A stretch of 64,000 nt of DNA. Origin: Paramecium sonneborni (lineage: Eukaryota > Ciliophora > Oligohymenophorea > Peniculida > Parameciidae). The notes under the pieces were generated by a model, which saw nothing but the letters and a program-made list of their open reading frames with translations, had not been told where the DNA came from and did no database searches. Made by a program: the position numbers and the translations under genes. Location of the stretch: positions 743,491 to 807,490 of the forward strand of contig CAJJDN010000007.1 of NCBI GenBank assembly GCA_905182985.1, written 5' to 3'. Positions within the stretch are counted from its first letter, which is position 1, and every line of letters begins with the position of its first letter. Positions 49,117 to 59,731 of the stretch are shown piece by piece.

Positions 49117-50962
49117 TGAATGGTTAAGGTAGTATGGAAGGGGAAGCTTATGGAAGTGCATCAGCAGTATTAATTATATATTAATCAATATTAAAGTAGT
49201 ATATATATGGGGGATACAATCTTTAAGCTAATCATGCTAGTCTTGAAGGAGGCTTGTCTCTTAATAAATATAATTTTTCTAATGCTTCTTTAAAGGTTAT
49301 TATAAAATTTATTAGTTATTAGGAAAAATAATTTAATAGTTCATCAGGAAAAGTTTAGATGGCATGTGAAGCTGCTATGGCTGCTGCTCTAAGAAAATAA
49401 GAAGAGGCAGCAGCTGCAGGAGGAGCTATGGCAAGTTGGGAGTTATAAATGAAAGCTATGGCAGAATTAAAGGCTCAATATTAATTATCTGCAAAAATAA
49501 CTGTGAAATAACGATCTTTTTTAATGTATGGTTATGGTTTTAGAGGCAAAGATGCTAAACCATAAAAATGTGATGATGAAGATTTAAATAAACAAAAATG
49601 TGATGATGAAGATCTTAATAAAAATAAATGTGATGATGTAGAATAAGAGAAACCAAAAGAAGGATTAAATTTTGCTGTTTGTGAAGCAGAATGTATAGAA
49701 AAGCCAAAGAAAAAAAAACCAGAAGATTTAAATAGTGTTCCATAAGATGCAGAAGAATTTACTAAAAAGAAAAAACCAAATGGACCAGAAGAATAACCTT
49801 GTGAACCAGAAGAATTCAATAAAAAGAAAAAACCTGAATTAGAAAAGCAATAATGTGACCCAGAAGATTTAAGTAAAAGCAAAAATAAACCAACTACCTT
49901 ATCTCCTAATAGTTATTTTAAACCAAGAAGTGAAGATTATATTAGATTAATACCTAGAAGTCCATCTTAAGTGGTTTATCCAGTTAGTTCAGTAAGAAAT
50001 ATTATAATGCCATAACTTGTAACTTGTGAACCAGTTCATGTAATTGATAAATAAAATTTTAGGTTGCAAAATAACCAATATTAACTACATGTTTGAGTGT
50101 GAGACAGCCAATACAACCAGTTATCATTTAAGAAGAAGTTGTACCAACTATTTTATAAGGAGTATAATATGGAACTCCAAGACCTTTAAGATAGAGGGAA
50201 TCTTTCTAACCTATTTAATAATAGTTAGTGGCTGTATAACCTCAAACTGTTTAATAATAAACTTATATTTAAGTTCAAGCTTAACCAACTATTTAATAAC
50301 AAATTGTTCAAGTCTAAGAAATGCAACCATTACAATAAGTAGTGATGGTATAACCTATTCATAAAGCTGAAACATATTCATAATAACTTATTCAAGTTTA
50401 ATAACCTCATGCAATTGGTTAAGCTGTTTAAATAACAGCCTAATAAAATCATTATGCAAGTGCTTAAACAATTTAATTGGTGACTTAATAACCTTAAACA
50501 GTTACCTCTGTTGCTTAACCTGTAATTTAATTGTAGGCAGTATAATAAGAGATGATTCCTTAAGTGGCTATGCAATAATAATTAATGATTCCTTAAATGA
50601 CTCTATAAAATTAAATCACTTCCTAGCCTTAAGTAGTCTTGTAACCAACTTAATAATAATAGACTATGGTAGTTTAAACCTAGCCTGTTTTGTAATCATA
50701 AACTATTTAAATGTAATAGCCTATTTTATAAATATAACCCTAATAAACTATACAAATATAATAAACATAACAAGTAAATTATTATTCAATCCTATACTAG
50801 GTTACATCTCCACTGAGGTAACAACAGTTGGTTTTATAGTCTTAAATACCCTTAAATTATTCCACTCAGCCTATTGAGCTTTTGTAAAGAAGTTAATCTC
50901 CTACACATATTCCTGTGGGGTAACAGTAATTCAAATTTTAAAATATCCTTCACAAAGTGTGA
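49092..50962 (+). CDS. PVQ-rich structural protein, 596 aa (epiplasmin-like composition)
   Basis: Introns 49167-49196 (30 nt), 49296-49322 (27 nt) and 50040-50062 (23 nt) give 596 residues. Segments in order: Gly/Met/Tyr-rich head (MEAGGYEMMNG, YGGYNLQANHASLEGG); Ala-rich helix (CEAAMAAALRKQEEAAAAGG); acidic CDDEDLNK repeats; repeated KKKKPEDLN/KKKKPNGPEE units; then ~300 residues made mostly of P, V and Q with I and T, such as VQPQTVQQQTYIQVQAQP. PVQ-rich ends around a charged core are described for Paramecium epiplasmins, the scaffold under the cell surface, so a cortical role is proposed. It remains a composition-based guess. The first two introns are multiples of 3 without stops. Confidence 0.6.
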
Positions 50963-51064
50963 AAATCAAATAGAAATATATATTTATTCAAATATAGACA
51001 ATTTGTATTTTTATTATAACCTTTCCTTTCCCAATTAATCAAAATTTACTTATTAATTTTATTA
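50963..51064. other. Short intergenic spacer
   Basis: A 102-bp gap between two plus-strand genes, nothing recognised. Confidence 0.4.
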
Positions 51065-52368
51065 ATGATTTAATAACCATAATAATTATTTACCAATAAG
51101 ATTAATGTATTGATTTTTGGTTAATGTCCCTCTGACAAAACTACATTATTGGACGTCTTAAAAAAAGAAAATCAAAAATAAAATTATCAAAATTAATAAT
51201 TTTAAGATAATTTAGATTCAGAAGAAGATGAAGAAGAAGCTCTAGATCAATTTGAAAGCTTAACTCCAACTACTCGCTGTTTATACATTTTTGATAAATA
51301 TAACATTTATTTTGAAGAATCAAACAACTTCAATGATCTATTATATAGATCTCCGAATTTTGAAGTTTTAATGTTTTTATTCAATGCTTAAGAAGGAATT
51401 TTTGAAAATTAGATATTTGATGGTTTCTATTGGAATCTAGAAGGAGTTAGGCTACTTCAATAAAATTAAAAAATTATTTTTGCTATAACTAATATGTGTA
51501 GTTGCAATTGGAGTAAATAGAGATTTGAGTAAATCTAAAATCATTTTCAATCTTTAAATCTCAATTTCCAATTTGTTATTATTCCAATTGACTCTAAATA
51601 ATCAATAAATATTTTTCATAAATAATGTGAATGGTATGAAGGAGATTCCTTAATAGATGAAATTTCCTCTATTTAAATAAAAAACTTTACAGAAATTTTG
51701 AGAATTAGAGTTTTAAATCTATCTAAAAGATAAAATTATGCTTATGAATGCAAAGTTTTAAGTGGACAAATAAATTAAATCAATATTCCATTTCATTTAA
51801 ACTCAATAATTTAGAAAAAACCAATTTAAATTGTTGGAATTTTGGATTTGATTGATAATCTTTAATTTAATATTACTTAAAATGACATGATACAAGTAAA
51901 ACTAACTTGCTAACCCTTTTTAGATTTTAGTTAATAACGATACAGTGCTTAAAATCGGTGATATTTTATCTCTTCCTCATCTTCCACCTTGTCATCTTAG
52001 TAAGGAAATACTTGCAGATTTTCATCTAGAGAATTTAAAATAATAATCAATTATTACAAGTGGATTCAAAGGATTATTAAATTTTTGTGGAATTCAAACT
52101 CCTTTTGAAGTCACAAATGTTGAATATATCAATATAGATGGTAAAAAATAAATTTAGGAATTCCTAAAATCCAAATAATCAGGTGGAGTAAAAATTAAGG
52201 TAGATTCTTAATTAATATTAAAGTTTCCTGAACCATTTTGTTTAGAAAAATCTAACGTGTTCTTTGAATTAGGATATTTCTTGATTTTAAGCATTGATTA
52301 GTATAATAAAATATTTAACAAGATAAATCATAGGAACTGGCTGTGTTGTTAAAGTAAAACCATTATGA
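51065..52368 (+). CDS. Degenerate EF1A/Hbs1/Ski7-like translational GTPase
   Basis: Introns 51896-51923 (28 nt) and 52301-52322 (22 nt) give 417 residues. The fold order follows eEF1A/Hbs1, but the GTPase motifs are lost. INVLIFGQCPSDKTTLL stands where active enzymes have I.LVVIGHVDSGKST (P-loop Gly to Asp). No DAPGH is found. LFNAQEGIFE stands at the DA..GEFE strand. TNMCSCNWSKQRFEQI stands where NKMD..NWS..RF.EI is expected (NKxD lost). CEWYEGDSLIDEISSI matches PWY.GPTLLEALD, and two beta-barrel-like domains follow. Loss of all nucleotide motifs with a kept shape is what yeast Ski7 shows, so a role in mRNA surveillance or ribosome rescue is a reasonable inference. The start is ATG 51065, in frame with the P-loop remnant. 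Confidence 0.72.
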
Positions 52369-53351
52369 TTAATTATTTAATGTGTTTAAATAAAGTAAAT
52401 AGATTTTATTCTAAAAATATAATTATCAAAAGTTTCTATACAATTTTTTTAAAGATTTCATATATAAATTCACTTTATTTTATTGAATTAATCGTTATTT
52501 TTTTCCTCCTAAATTGCTTACTCAACATTTTTTTTCATTTTTTCTTATTGCTCTTTTTTATCTTCCCTATTCTGTTATTATTTATTCTTCTCATTTTCAT
52601 TATCTTTTAATTTAATTATAAAATACCCCAATCATTTCCATTCAAGCCTCTAACCATATCCATTCTAAATTACTGCTAGAAAAATTATTGAAATTAAGTA
52701 TATTTGTGGTATTAGAAATAATCAATTAAAAGCTTAGATTATTAGATAATATAATAAAACATAATTATAAATTTATGGCCACTTGATTAGGAAATAAATA
52801 AACTTTTTATATGCAACACTTTACCTATAATCATTTATATTTAGGCTTATTTTCTTATTAATTGATGGCCTATTTATTTAGATTGAATATATTAGTTTTG
52901 TTGATCATTAATGTCTCTTTCGCCTTTTTTAATTTGATTCTTGTATATATTTTGATTAGCTTTATGTATGAAATCTAAATTTAAAAATATATACCAAATT
53001 TATCTCCATTATTGCCTCTGACGATATGCATTTATGATATATTATTATCATAAAATTTTACTATAAGTAAATTAGGAACTTTTTGAAAAAGCTGAGGTCT
53101 TATTAATTTCTAGTTTCTTCTAATTTATGAGATATATCTTGTAATTGAAAATTGAATTATGAATATATAAATAGGTGATTTTTGATAAAATATATTTTTG
53201 AAGGAGAAAATTTAAATTTATTCATAAATTAAAAGATGCTTCAAAAAAAATGTGAGGTGATAATAAATTAATATGATTAAAAGTTAATATCATTTAGAAT
53301 TTATCCGTTGATCTTTATGTAAATATAAATTCAAATTTATTAATATAACTA
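52369..53351. other. Intergenic ~1 kb, no gene supported
   Basis: A T-rich run (52500-52610) gives hydrophobic nonsense frames and nothing else looks coding on either strand. The last ~195 bp (from 53158) are copy 1 of the duplicated PP2C upstream region. Without the contig artefact this spacer separates the pseudo-GTPase from PP2C. Confidence 0.4.
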
Positions 53352-54160
53352 ATGAATTACAAATAAAGGGATGCCCCATCCTTTTTGAATAAATATCTAT
53401 AAAGAGATGTAAACCCTAAGAGACCTTTTGAGAGCTAAAATAAATCTTATTAAAAATATGATGTATCTCCATTAATAAAGCAACCTGTTAGAAAAACATT
53501 AGAGTTGAATTTTTCAAGTTTGGAAGAACAGTCATTAAAAAAATAAACTGTCTTACCTAACTATGAACCAACAAAATGTTCATCAGGTCGAAATGGAATA
53601 ATTAGAGGATATGCTGCAAATACTAATTAAGGAATAGTTAGAGATTATAATGAAGATAGAGTTTCTATAATATTAAATATTGTGAAACCATAAAATAGAG
53701 CAACAGAAAATTGGCCAAAATGTTCATTTTTTGGAGTTTATGATGGACATGGAGGAGCAGCTTGTGCTGATTTTTTAAGAGATACATTACACCAATTTGT
53801 AATAAAAGAGCCTGAATTTCCATGGAATCCTGTAGGAGCAATAAAAAAAGGATTTGAAGCAGCAGAAAATCATTTTTTAGCTTATGCTTTAGATTAATAC
53901 TCAAAAGGTATTCCAGAAAGAAGTGGTTCTTGTGCAATAGTTTGTTTAATTGTAGGAGATGTTTGTTATGTTGCTAATGTTGGAGATAGTAGAGCTGTAC
54001 TTAGCTCTTAATAAGGTAAAAGAGTGAATAATTTATCAATTGATCATAAACCAGAAACTGAGGTTGAAAGAATTTAAAAAGGAGGAGGAAAAATATATTA
54101 AACATAAGGAATTAATGAAGAAGGAACATAAGTTACTGGACCAGTTAGAGTTATACCAGG
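53158..54160. repeat. Duplicated contig end, copy 1 (1003 bp), lacking the 56-bp insert
   Basis: Matches 54228-55230 throughout by eye and ends at a single N (54161) inside PP2C. A further 12 bp (53148-53159) match 54162-54173. Between the two matching blocks copy 2 has 56 extra bases. The large duplication is probably an unmerged contig overlap; the small difference inside it is probably biological. Confidence 0.85.
53352..54160 (+). pseudogene. Truncated duplicate of the PP2C 5' part (assembly copy)
   Basis: Same start and first 269 codons as the PP2C gene at 54422, cut off by the contig-boundary N. Not to be counted as a separate gene. Confidence 0.8.
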
Positions 54161-54171
54161 NAAAATTGAAT

Positions 54172-54227
54172 TAAATTACAACATTAATAACTTGATAAAA
54201 AAAAAAGAAATCTAATAATTTGGAATG
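54172..54227. mobile_element. IES-like 56-bp TA-bounded insertion, retained in one copy
   Basis: Copy 1 of the duplicated contig end reads GAAT-TA-TGAATATA (TA at 53158). Copy 2 reads GAAT-TA, then extra bases up to GGAATG, then TA-TGAATATA (TA at 54228). Removing the insert together with one TA regenerates copy 1 exactly. Paramecium IESs are excised precisely between two TA dinucleotides, leaving one TA, and lengths of about 55-58 bp fit their known ~10-bp periodicity. End sequences are TAAATTAC and, on the other strand, TACATTCC; both keep the TA and share A at position 4 with the TAYAGYNR consensus but lack its G. IESs are thought to derive from Tc1/mariner transposons. Allelic indel is the main alternative. 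Confidence 0.6.
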
Positions 54228-55230
54228 TATGAATATATAAATAGGTGATTTTTGATAAAATATATTTTTGAAGGAGAAAATTTAAATTTATTCATAAATT
54301 AAAAGATGCTTCAAAAAAAATGTGAGGTGATAATAAATTAATATGATTAAAAGTTAATATCATTTAGAATTTATCCGTTGATCTTTATGTAAATATAAAT
54401 TCAAATTTATTAATATAACTAATGAATTACAAATAAAGGGATGCCCCATCCTTTTTGAATAAATATCTATAAAGAGATGTAAACCCTAAGAGACCTTTTG
54501 AGAGCTAAAATAAATCTTATTAAAAATATGATGTATCTCCATTAATAAAGCAACCTGTTAGAAAAACATTAGAGTTGAATTTTTCAAGTTTGGAAGAACA
54601 GTCATTAAAAAAATAAACTGTCTTACCTAACTATGAACCAACAAAATGTTCATCAGGTCGAAATGGAATAATTAGAGGATATGCTGCAAATACTAATTAA
54701 GGAATAGTTAGAGATTATAATGAAGATAGAGTTTCTATAATATTAAATATTGTGAAACCATAAAATAGAGCAACAGAAAATTGGCCAAAATGTTCATTTT
54801 TTGGAGTTTATGATGGACATGGAGGAGCAGCTTGTGCTGATTTTTTAAGAGATACATTACACCAATTTGTAATAAAAGAGCCTGAATTTCCATGGAATCC
54901 TGTAGGAGCAATAAAAAAAGGATTTGAAGCAGCAGAAAATCATTTTTTAGCTTATGCTTTAGATTAATACTCAAAAGGTATTCCAGAAAGAAGTGGTTCT
55001 TGTGCAATAGTTTGTTTAATTGTAGGAGATGTTTGTTATGTTGCTAATGTTGGAGATAGTAGAGCTGTACTTAGCTCTTAATAAGGTAAAAGAGTGAATA
55101 ATTTATCAATTGATCATAAACCAGAAACTGAGGTTGAAAGAATTTAAAAAGGAGGAGGAAAAATATATTAAACATAAGGAATTAATGAAGAAGGAACATA
55201 AGTTACTGGACCAGTTAGAGTTATACCAGG
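54228..55230. repeat. Duplicated contig end, copy 2 (1003 bp), preceded by the insert
   Basis: Second copy of 53158-54160 (offset 1070), running on into the complete PP2C gene. The contig it belongs to starts at 54162, only 12 bp left of the insert. Confidence 0.85.
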
Positions 55231-55905
55231 AAGATTATCAGTCTCAAGAACTTTTGGTGATATAGAAGCTAAATTTGAATAATTTGGTGGAAATTCAAAA
55301 GTAGTTATATCTGAACCAGATGTCAAAATATTTAAAATTAATTAGGATCATGATTTTATAGTTATGGGATGTAATGATATTTAACATTATTCTAGGTGAT
55401 GGTATTTTTGATAAAATGACATCAGCAGAAGTTATTAATATTATTTGGCAAGATATATAAAATAATAATAAATCCAATTTACATTCAATTCTATCAACAT
55501 CAGTCGATTCTGTATTGAAAGAAGCTATTTATAAAAAAAGTAGTGATAATGTTACTTTATTAATTGTGGCCTTTTAAATTAATTAACAAAAAGAAGAATT
55601 GAAAGAAATCAAATAAACTTATAGCAATTCTGTTGAAAGAATCGAAGAAACATATCATATCAATAGCAAACAAAGAATTAGGTAAATTTTCATTTTAATT
55701 ATTAAGTCAATAAATACCCAAAAGAAATGATGAAAACTTTTCTTAATTTAGTAGTTTAAATTATTGCAATCAAAATCCTAGCATTCATAATAATAATAAA
55801 TCAGCTTTAGTCTAAAATTTCCAAAATAGGATTTTAAAATAATAAATTAAAAAGCCTTGTCTTGATGAAGTAACAAATAAAATAAAAACTAGTTATATCA
55901 TTTGA
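54422..55905 (+). CDS. PP2C-type (PPM) Ser/Thr protein phosphatase
   Basis: Introns 55371-55395 and 55682-55706 (both 25 nt) give 477 residues. All PPM metal motifs are intact: GIVRDYNEDR near residue 95, FFGVYDGHGG near 131, GDSRAVL, SVSRTFGD, MGCDGIFDKM (codon for Cys split by intron 1), and SSDNVTLLIV, which closes the catalytic domain near residue 380. The C-terminal ~95 residues are Asn/Gln/Ser-rich. It is a Mg2+/Mn2+-dependent monomeric phosphatase. Its upstream region holds the IES-like insert about 195 bp before the start codon, so promoter or 5' UTR function could vary with retention. Confidence 0.95.
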
Positions 55906-56126
55906 TAATAATTAATTAAATTAACATCATAATAACTTTTTTGTATTAAATATTTCTTTTTCAATCTAAACCAATCATTGTAAATCTCCAAATATTAGAG
56001 TTCTTTCTCAGAATAGTAGTTATTTTGATTTAATTGTATAATTTTAGTATTTGAATCTTATCTAACTAAATCATAAACAATTTTGTAATCTTTAATTATT
56101 TTATTATATCACTATTATATCATAAA

Positions 56127-57750
56127 ATGAACTTTAATTTATGGAAATCTATTACAATTTATTGTAAACAAAATTTTGAAGGGATTTTTTAAGAGAGATT
56201 AGCAGAAAATCCATTTTTTCTCTAATCAGAATTTCAAATAAAAAAAATAGAATTGAAGATCAAAAAAAAAACAATTTCTGATTCTTCTTGTTCAAAATCT
56301 GATATTTTTATAATAAGTTTTAAATTATAAAGAATTTAGAATGTTCAAATAATAATTTATTAAGCCTAAGCAAATTTGTTAACAGATAATTAAAGAGAAG
56401 ATTATATATGGTCTAATTTTTCAGAAAGTATTTAAAAAACTTACAATCTTAATTTAAATTATCTAATAATTGTGAAAGTTTATAATAAGAATCATATGAT
56501 TGAATAATAATAATGAACTAGCATGAACTAGCATCGAATGAGTCTTGGATACAATGAAGAATTAAAAGAAAAGTTGAAAAAATTTAATTAATTTTTTCAT
56601 CAAAAATTAGGACAGAAATGATTTAGCAATTTATCAAATTCAATAAGAATAATAGAATCAATAGGTTGATAACTATAAACCTTGGTTTTATATTAATTTT
56701 GACAATATATATTAAAATTAATGATTGTATTATTAACTCAAATGAAAAATGAAGGAATAAGATTATGATCGTTAAATGGATGAAAATCATTATGAGAAAG
56801 ATGAATAACTATGTTTAAGAACTTGATATTGAAAATATAACATTAGTATAATAATAGATAATAAAAAAATAGATGTTTCAATTAAATTGGCTTATATATC
56901 TATTGGAATATCTTGTGATAATAATTAAGTTGTGATTCTTTATATTTAAATAATAAAGATTGATGAGTTACGAAAATTGAAGATGGTCATGATGGATGTA
57001 TTTTAATTAATTGAAGAATGTTTAAAGATTTTGTTGGTGTTTCTGTTATTTAAACTTCATCAGTTAATAATGATACAGAAAAATTATCTGAAAAAATAAA
57101 AATAATAAGGTAGGACATAAAAATTGATTTTTAGACTAAAAATACTCCAGGTCAATATACAGATGAATACCTCATAAATGTTTAAAATTCTCTTCATCTT
57201 TTCTTTTTCTTTCTGGAATAGAGAAATGACAAAATTAGAATAAATCTCTATTAAAATTAAGATTGATAAAATTGAATGACTAAAGAATTATTAACTAAAT
57301 AAGATGAAAGATGAGAAAATAATTTAAGAAAAAATTAAAAGAAGAATTATTTGAAGGTCGAAATTTTCTCCTTTTGAAAAACAGAAAATTAAAAATCTTT
57401 AAACGAAAAACCTTTAAAAAAAATTAGTGTCTTCATAAACTAAAAATGAATATTAAAAAATTGTCTAAATGTTAACACATACAAGAAAAAGTTAGTTTTT
57501 TTAAACTCTAGATTTAAGAATAAGATAAAATTAATCGTAATTATTTTATAAAATTTTTCCTACAAAATAAAAAGAGAAAATATAAGCAATTACGAAAAAT
57601 TTTGGAGAGTAGAAAAATCTAAAGTTAAACTATAGACTAAGAAATTAGAATTAAAATAATAAACAGGGTATAGATACAAAATATTTTTAATTTAAGATTG
57701 TTATAAGGCATAACTAATTTAAGATTATAGTATGGAAAAAAATATTGATT
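56127..57750 (+). pseudogene. Broken open frame of unknown family
   Basis: ATG 56127 to TGA 56514 encodes 129 protein-like residues (SITIYCKQNFEGIFQERLAE, EDYIWSNFSESIQKTY). The frame stays protein-like beyond the TGA (MSLGYNEELKEKLKKF) but meets more TGAs. Later pieces appear in other frames: TKIEDGHDGCILINQRMF and NTPGQYTDEYLINVQNSL near 56970-57190. The first stop lies in a 10-bp direct repeat. I did not find introns that repair it. Possibly a decayed ciliate-specific gene. Confidence 0.45.
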
Positions 57751-57831
57751 AATTAAATGGCTTAAATATATGTAAAAAGTCATTGACGAATATTAGAATA
57801 ACTTGAAAAAAGAATAAAAATAGCAAGAAAA

Positions 57832-58428
57832 ATGAAGAGTTAAGCTCTTTTGATTTATAATAAATTTAACATAAAATTTTCAATAAAAGAATTAAGAAAT
57901 ATGAATAAACTCAAATATGGGATGAGTGTTTTTAATAGAGATTATTTCATGTACATTGATCATAAAGGTTTTCTTTACTTAGAAGAAACAGAGCCTAAAA
58001 ATTTTACATCATGCATAAAGGATGTTAGATTTTTTGTATTTTTACAAGATAATTGAAGCAATTTTTTTACAAAAATTTGACGAAAAATAAAACTGGAAGA
58101 CATAATGACTATAGATTTGTATCGAAATGTTGGGGAGAATTTAATTTTGTTAAGACATAATCTACACCTATAATATATAATGATATCTAATTTATTGAGA
58201 ATTCATGGAAAATAGTATTAAGAATAATTATAATAGATAGCTTAAAATGGTTATTCAGAAGCATTTGAAGCAAATTTATTGTTTATAAAGGATAATTTAC
58301 TTTATTATAAAGTTAGTCTTAATGATCTTGAGTTTGGTATATTATCAACTGATTTGGCTATTAAATTAGGTGAAAACATAAACGAATACAATACTTTTAA
58401 GTGGGAAAATAATATATATTAGTTATGA
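57832..58428 (+). CDS. UPF0598 family protein (C8orf82-like)
   Basis: Introns 58036-58058 (23 nt) and 58215-58236 (22 nt) give 183 residues. UPF0598 landmarks run the whole length: YFMYIDHKGFLYLEE, PKNFTSCIKDVRFF, QFFYKNLTKNKTGR, FNFVKTQSTPIIY, then the closing LSTDLAIKLGENI and FKWENNIYQL. The first ~20 residues (MKSQALLIYNKFNIKFSIK) are basic and could target mitochondria, where the human relative is found. Molecular function of the family is unknown. Without the introns the gene looks frameshifted, but both repair it cleanly. Confidence 0.85.
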
Positions 58429-58726
58429 ATTTATGATATATAAATAATTTATATCCTTTAATTAATTTAGGAATCAAAAAGTTCTAAAATATAGATTTTA
58501 ATAATAATTATTTATTAAGAAATTTGTTATCATATAATATTGAGAATTTAACTTATAATTTTGGAATAAAGATATTAATTCTCACTTATTTAATTTAATA
58601 TAAAGTTTTGATGATTTTGTAAGTTAATAAATGAAATATTTTTATTATAGTAAAATTTGAATATTTTTGTATTAAATTTATTTAGAAATAGAAATAGAAA
58701 TAAATTTGTTTATGATAATTATAAAA
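58429..58726. other. Convergent intergenic spacer
   Basis: A 298-bp AT-rich spacer between 3' ends of two genes; nothing recognised. Confidence 0.4.
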
Positions 58727-59731
58727 TCAATTTCCACTTTCCTCAGCTAATCTTGGAGCAGTTCTTTCTTGAACAGTGTCAATTATAATAGGAACATCTA
58801 TGATAGTAGTTTGTGCTTCCACTTATTATATTGGAATAAGATCACTAAGTTATTGAATCAAATTAGCTCTAATTTAATTTTTAACTTCCACATTTTATTC
58901 TAAATTCCATGACTCAAGAATTTCAAATCCAATTTAATGTAGAGTATCGAAAACCTTTTTAGCAAACTCATCTTCTGGTTATGGAGGTGGAGGTGGATGT
59001 GGATGTGGATGTGGGTGATTATCTGGTTAGACTGTATCAATTTATTGAATTGATCCAGATTCTTAAGTATTTAGAACTTCAGCCACAGGCAATAAATTTT
59101 CTAAATTTGTAATCAAGATAGCTCTAATTTCGTTTTTAAGAGATGGATCCTAAGTGATGTTCCATTCTTCTAAAATAACTTTTCCAGTTTTTTTTAAATT
59201 TTAGAAAACCTTTTTTGAGAATTCATCTTGAGGTCTTGGAGGATGAGGATGTTTTCTATCTCTAGTTTAGTTATCTTTGTTATTGAATCTACCTCCTCTA
59301 TGTCCTCTTTTTCCATCTCTATTTTATTTTTTATTTTGATCATTTCTTTTATGATTAAATTTTGAAGACTAAGATTCACTTTCTGAACTACTTTCACTTG
59401 ATTCACTATCATTTAGAGTACTTTCATACGTATTGTCGTCATCACTATCATAAAGTGTATATTTTTCTTCACTATTATAGAGAGTGGAATCTTCTTCACT
59501 GGAATCTAAGCTACTAACATCTTCACTACTATAAAAAGTAGATCTATCCTCACTATCATAAAGAGAATATTCATTTTCATTTGATCCAGATAGTGAATCA
59601 CTTCTATCTGTATCTCTTTCTCCTTTTCTTTCCTTTTTTAAATCATGATGATTTTGTCCTTTTCTATCAGATCCTCTGAGACTAGCAAAAGCTATTGCTA
59701 CTAATAAAGCTATTATAAGTATATTTTTCAT
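58727..59731 (-). CDS. Secreted acidic repeat protein, 334 aa
   Basis: One exon from ATG 59731 to TGA 58727. The first 17 residues are a textbook signal peptide (MKNILIIALLVAIAFAS). Residues ~40-120 are Ser/Asp/Glu/Tyr-rich with imperfect units of about ten residues (YSLYDSEDRS, TLYNSEEKY, TLYDSDDDN). A basic RGHRGGRFNNK-type linker follows. Then come two homologous ~50-residue domains: EFSKKVFQNLKKTGKVILEE.. and EFAKKVFDTLHQIGFEILES.., each ending in a helix like AILITNLENLLPV / ANLIQQLSDLIPI. They are joined by a His-Pro tract (HPHPHPHPPPPP). It resembles secretory-granule cargo with Ca2+- and metal-binding stretches; no family recognised. Confidence 0.78.

Noticed and set aside
50044..50575. 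Open frames on both strands in the 3' part of the PVQ-rich gene.
   Set aside because: They are alternative frames of the repetitive P/V/Q-coding sequence.
57832..58428. UPF0598 gene as a frameshifted pseudogene.
   Set aside because: Two GT..AG introns of 23 and 22 nt restore one frame covering the whole family domain.
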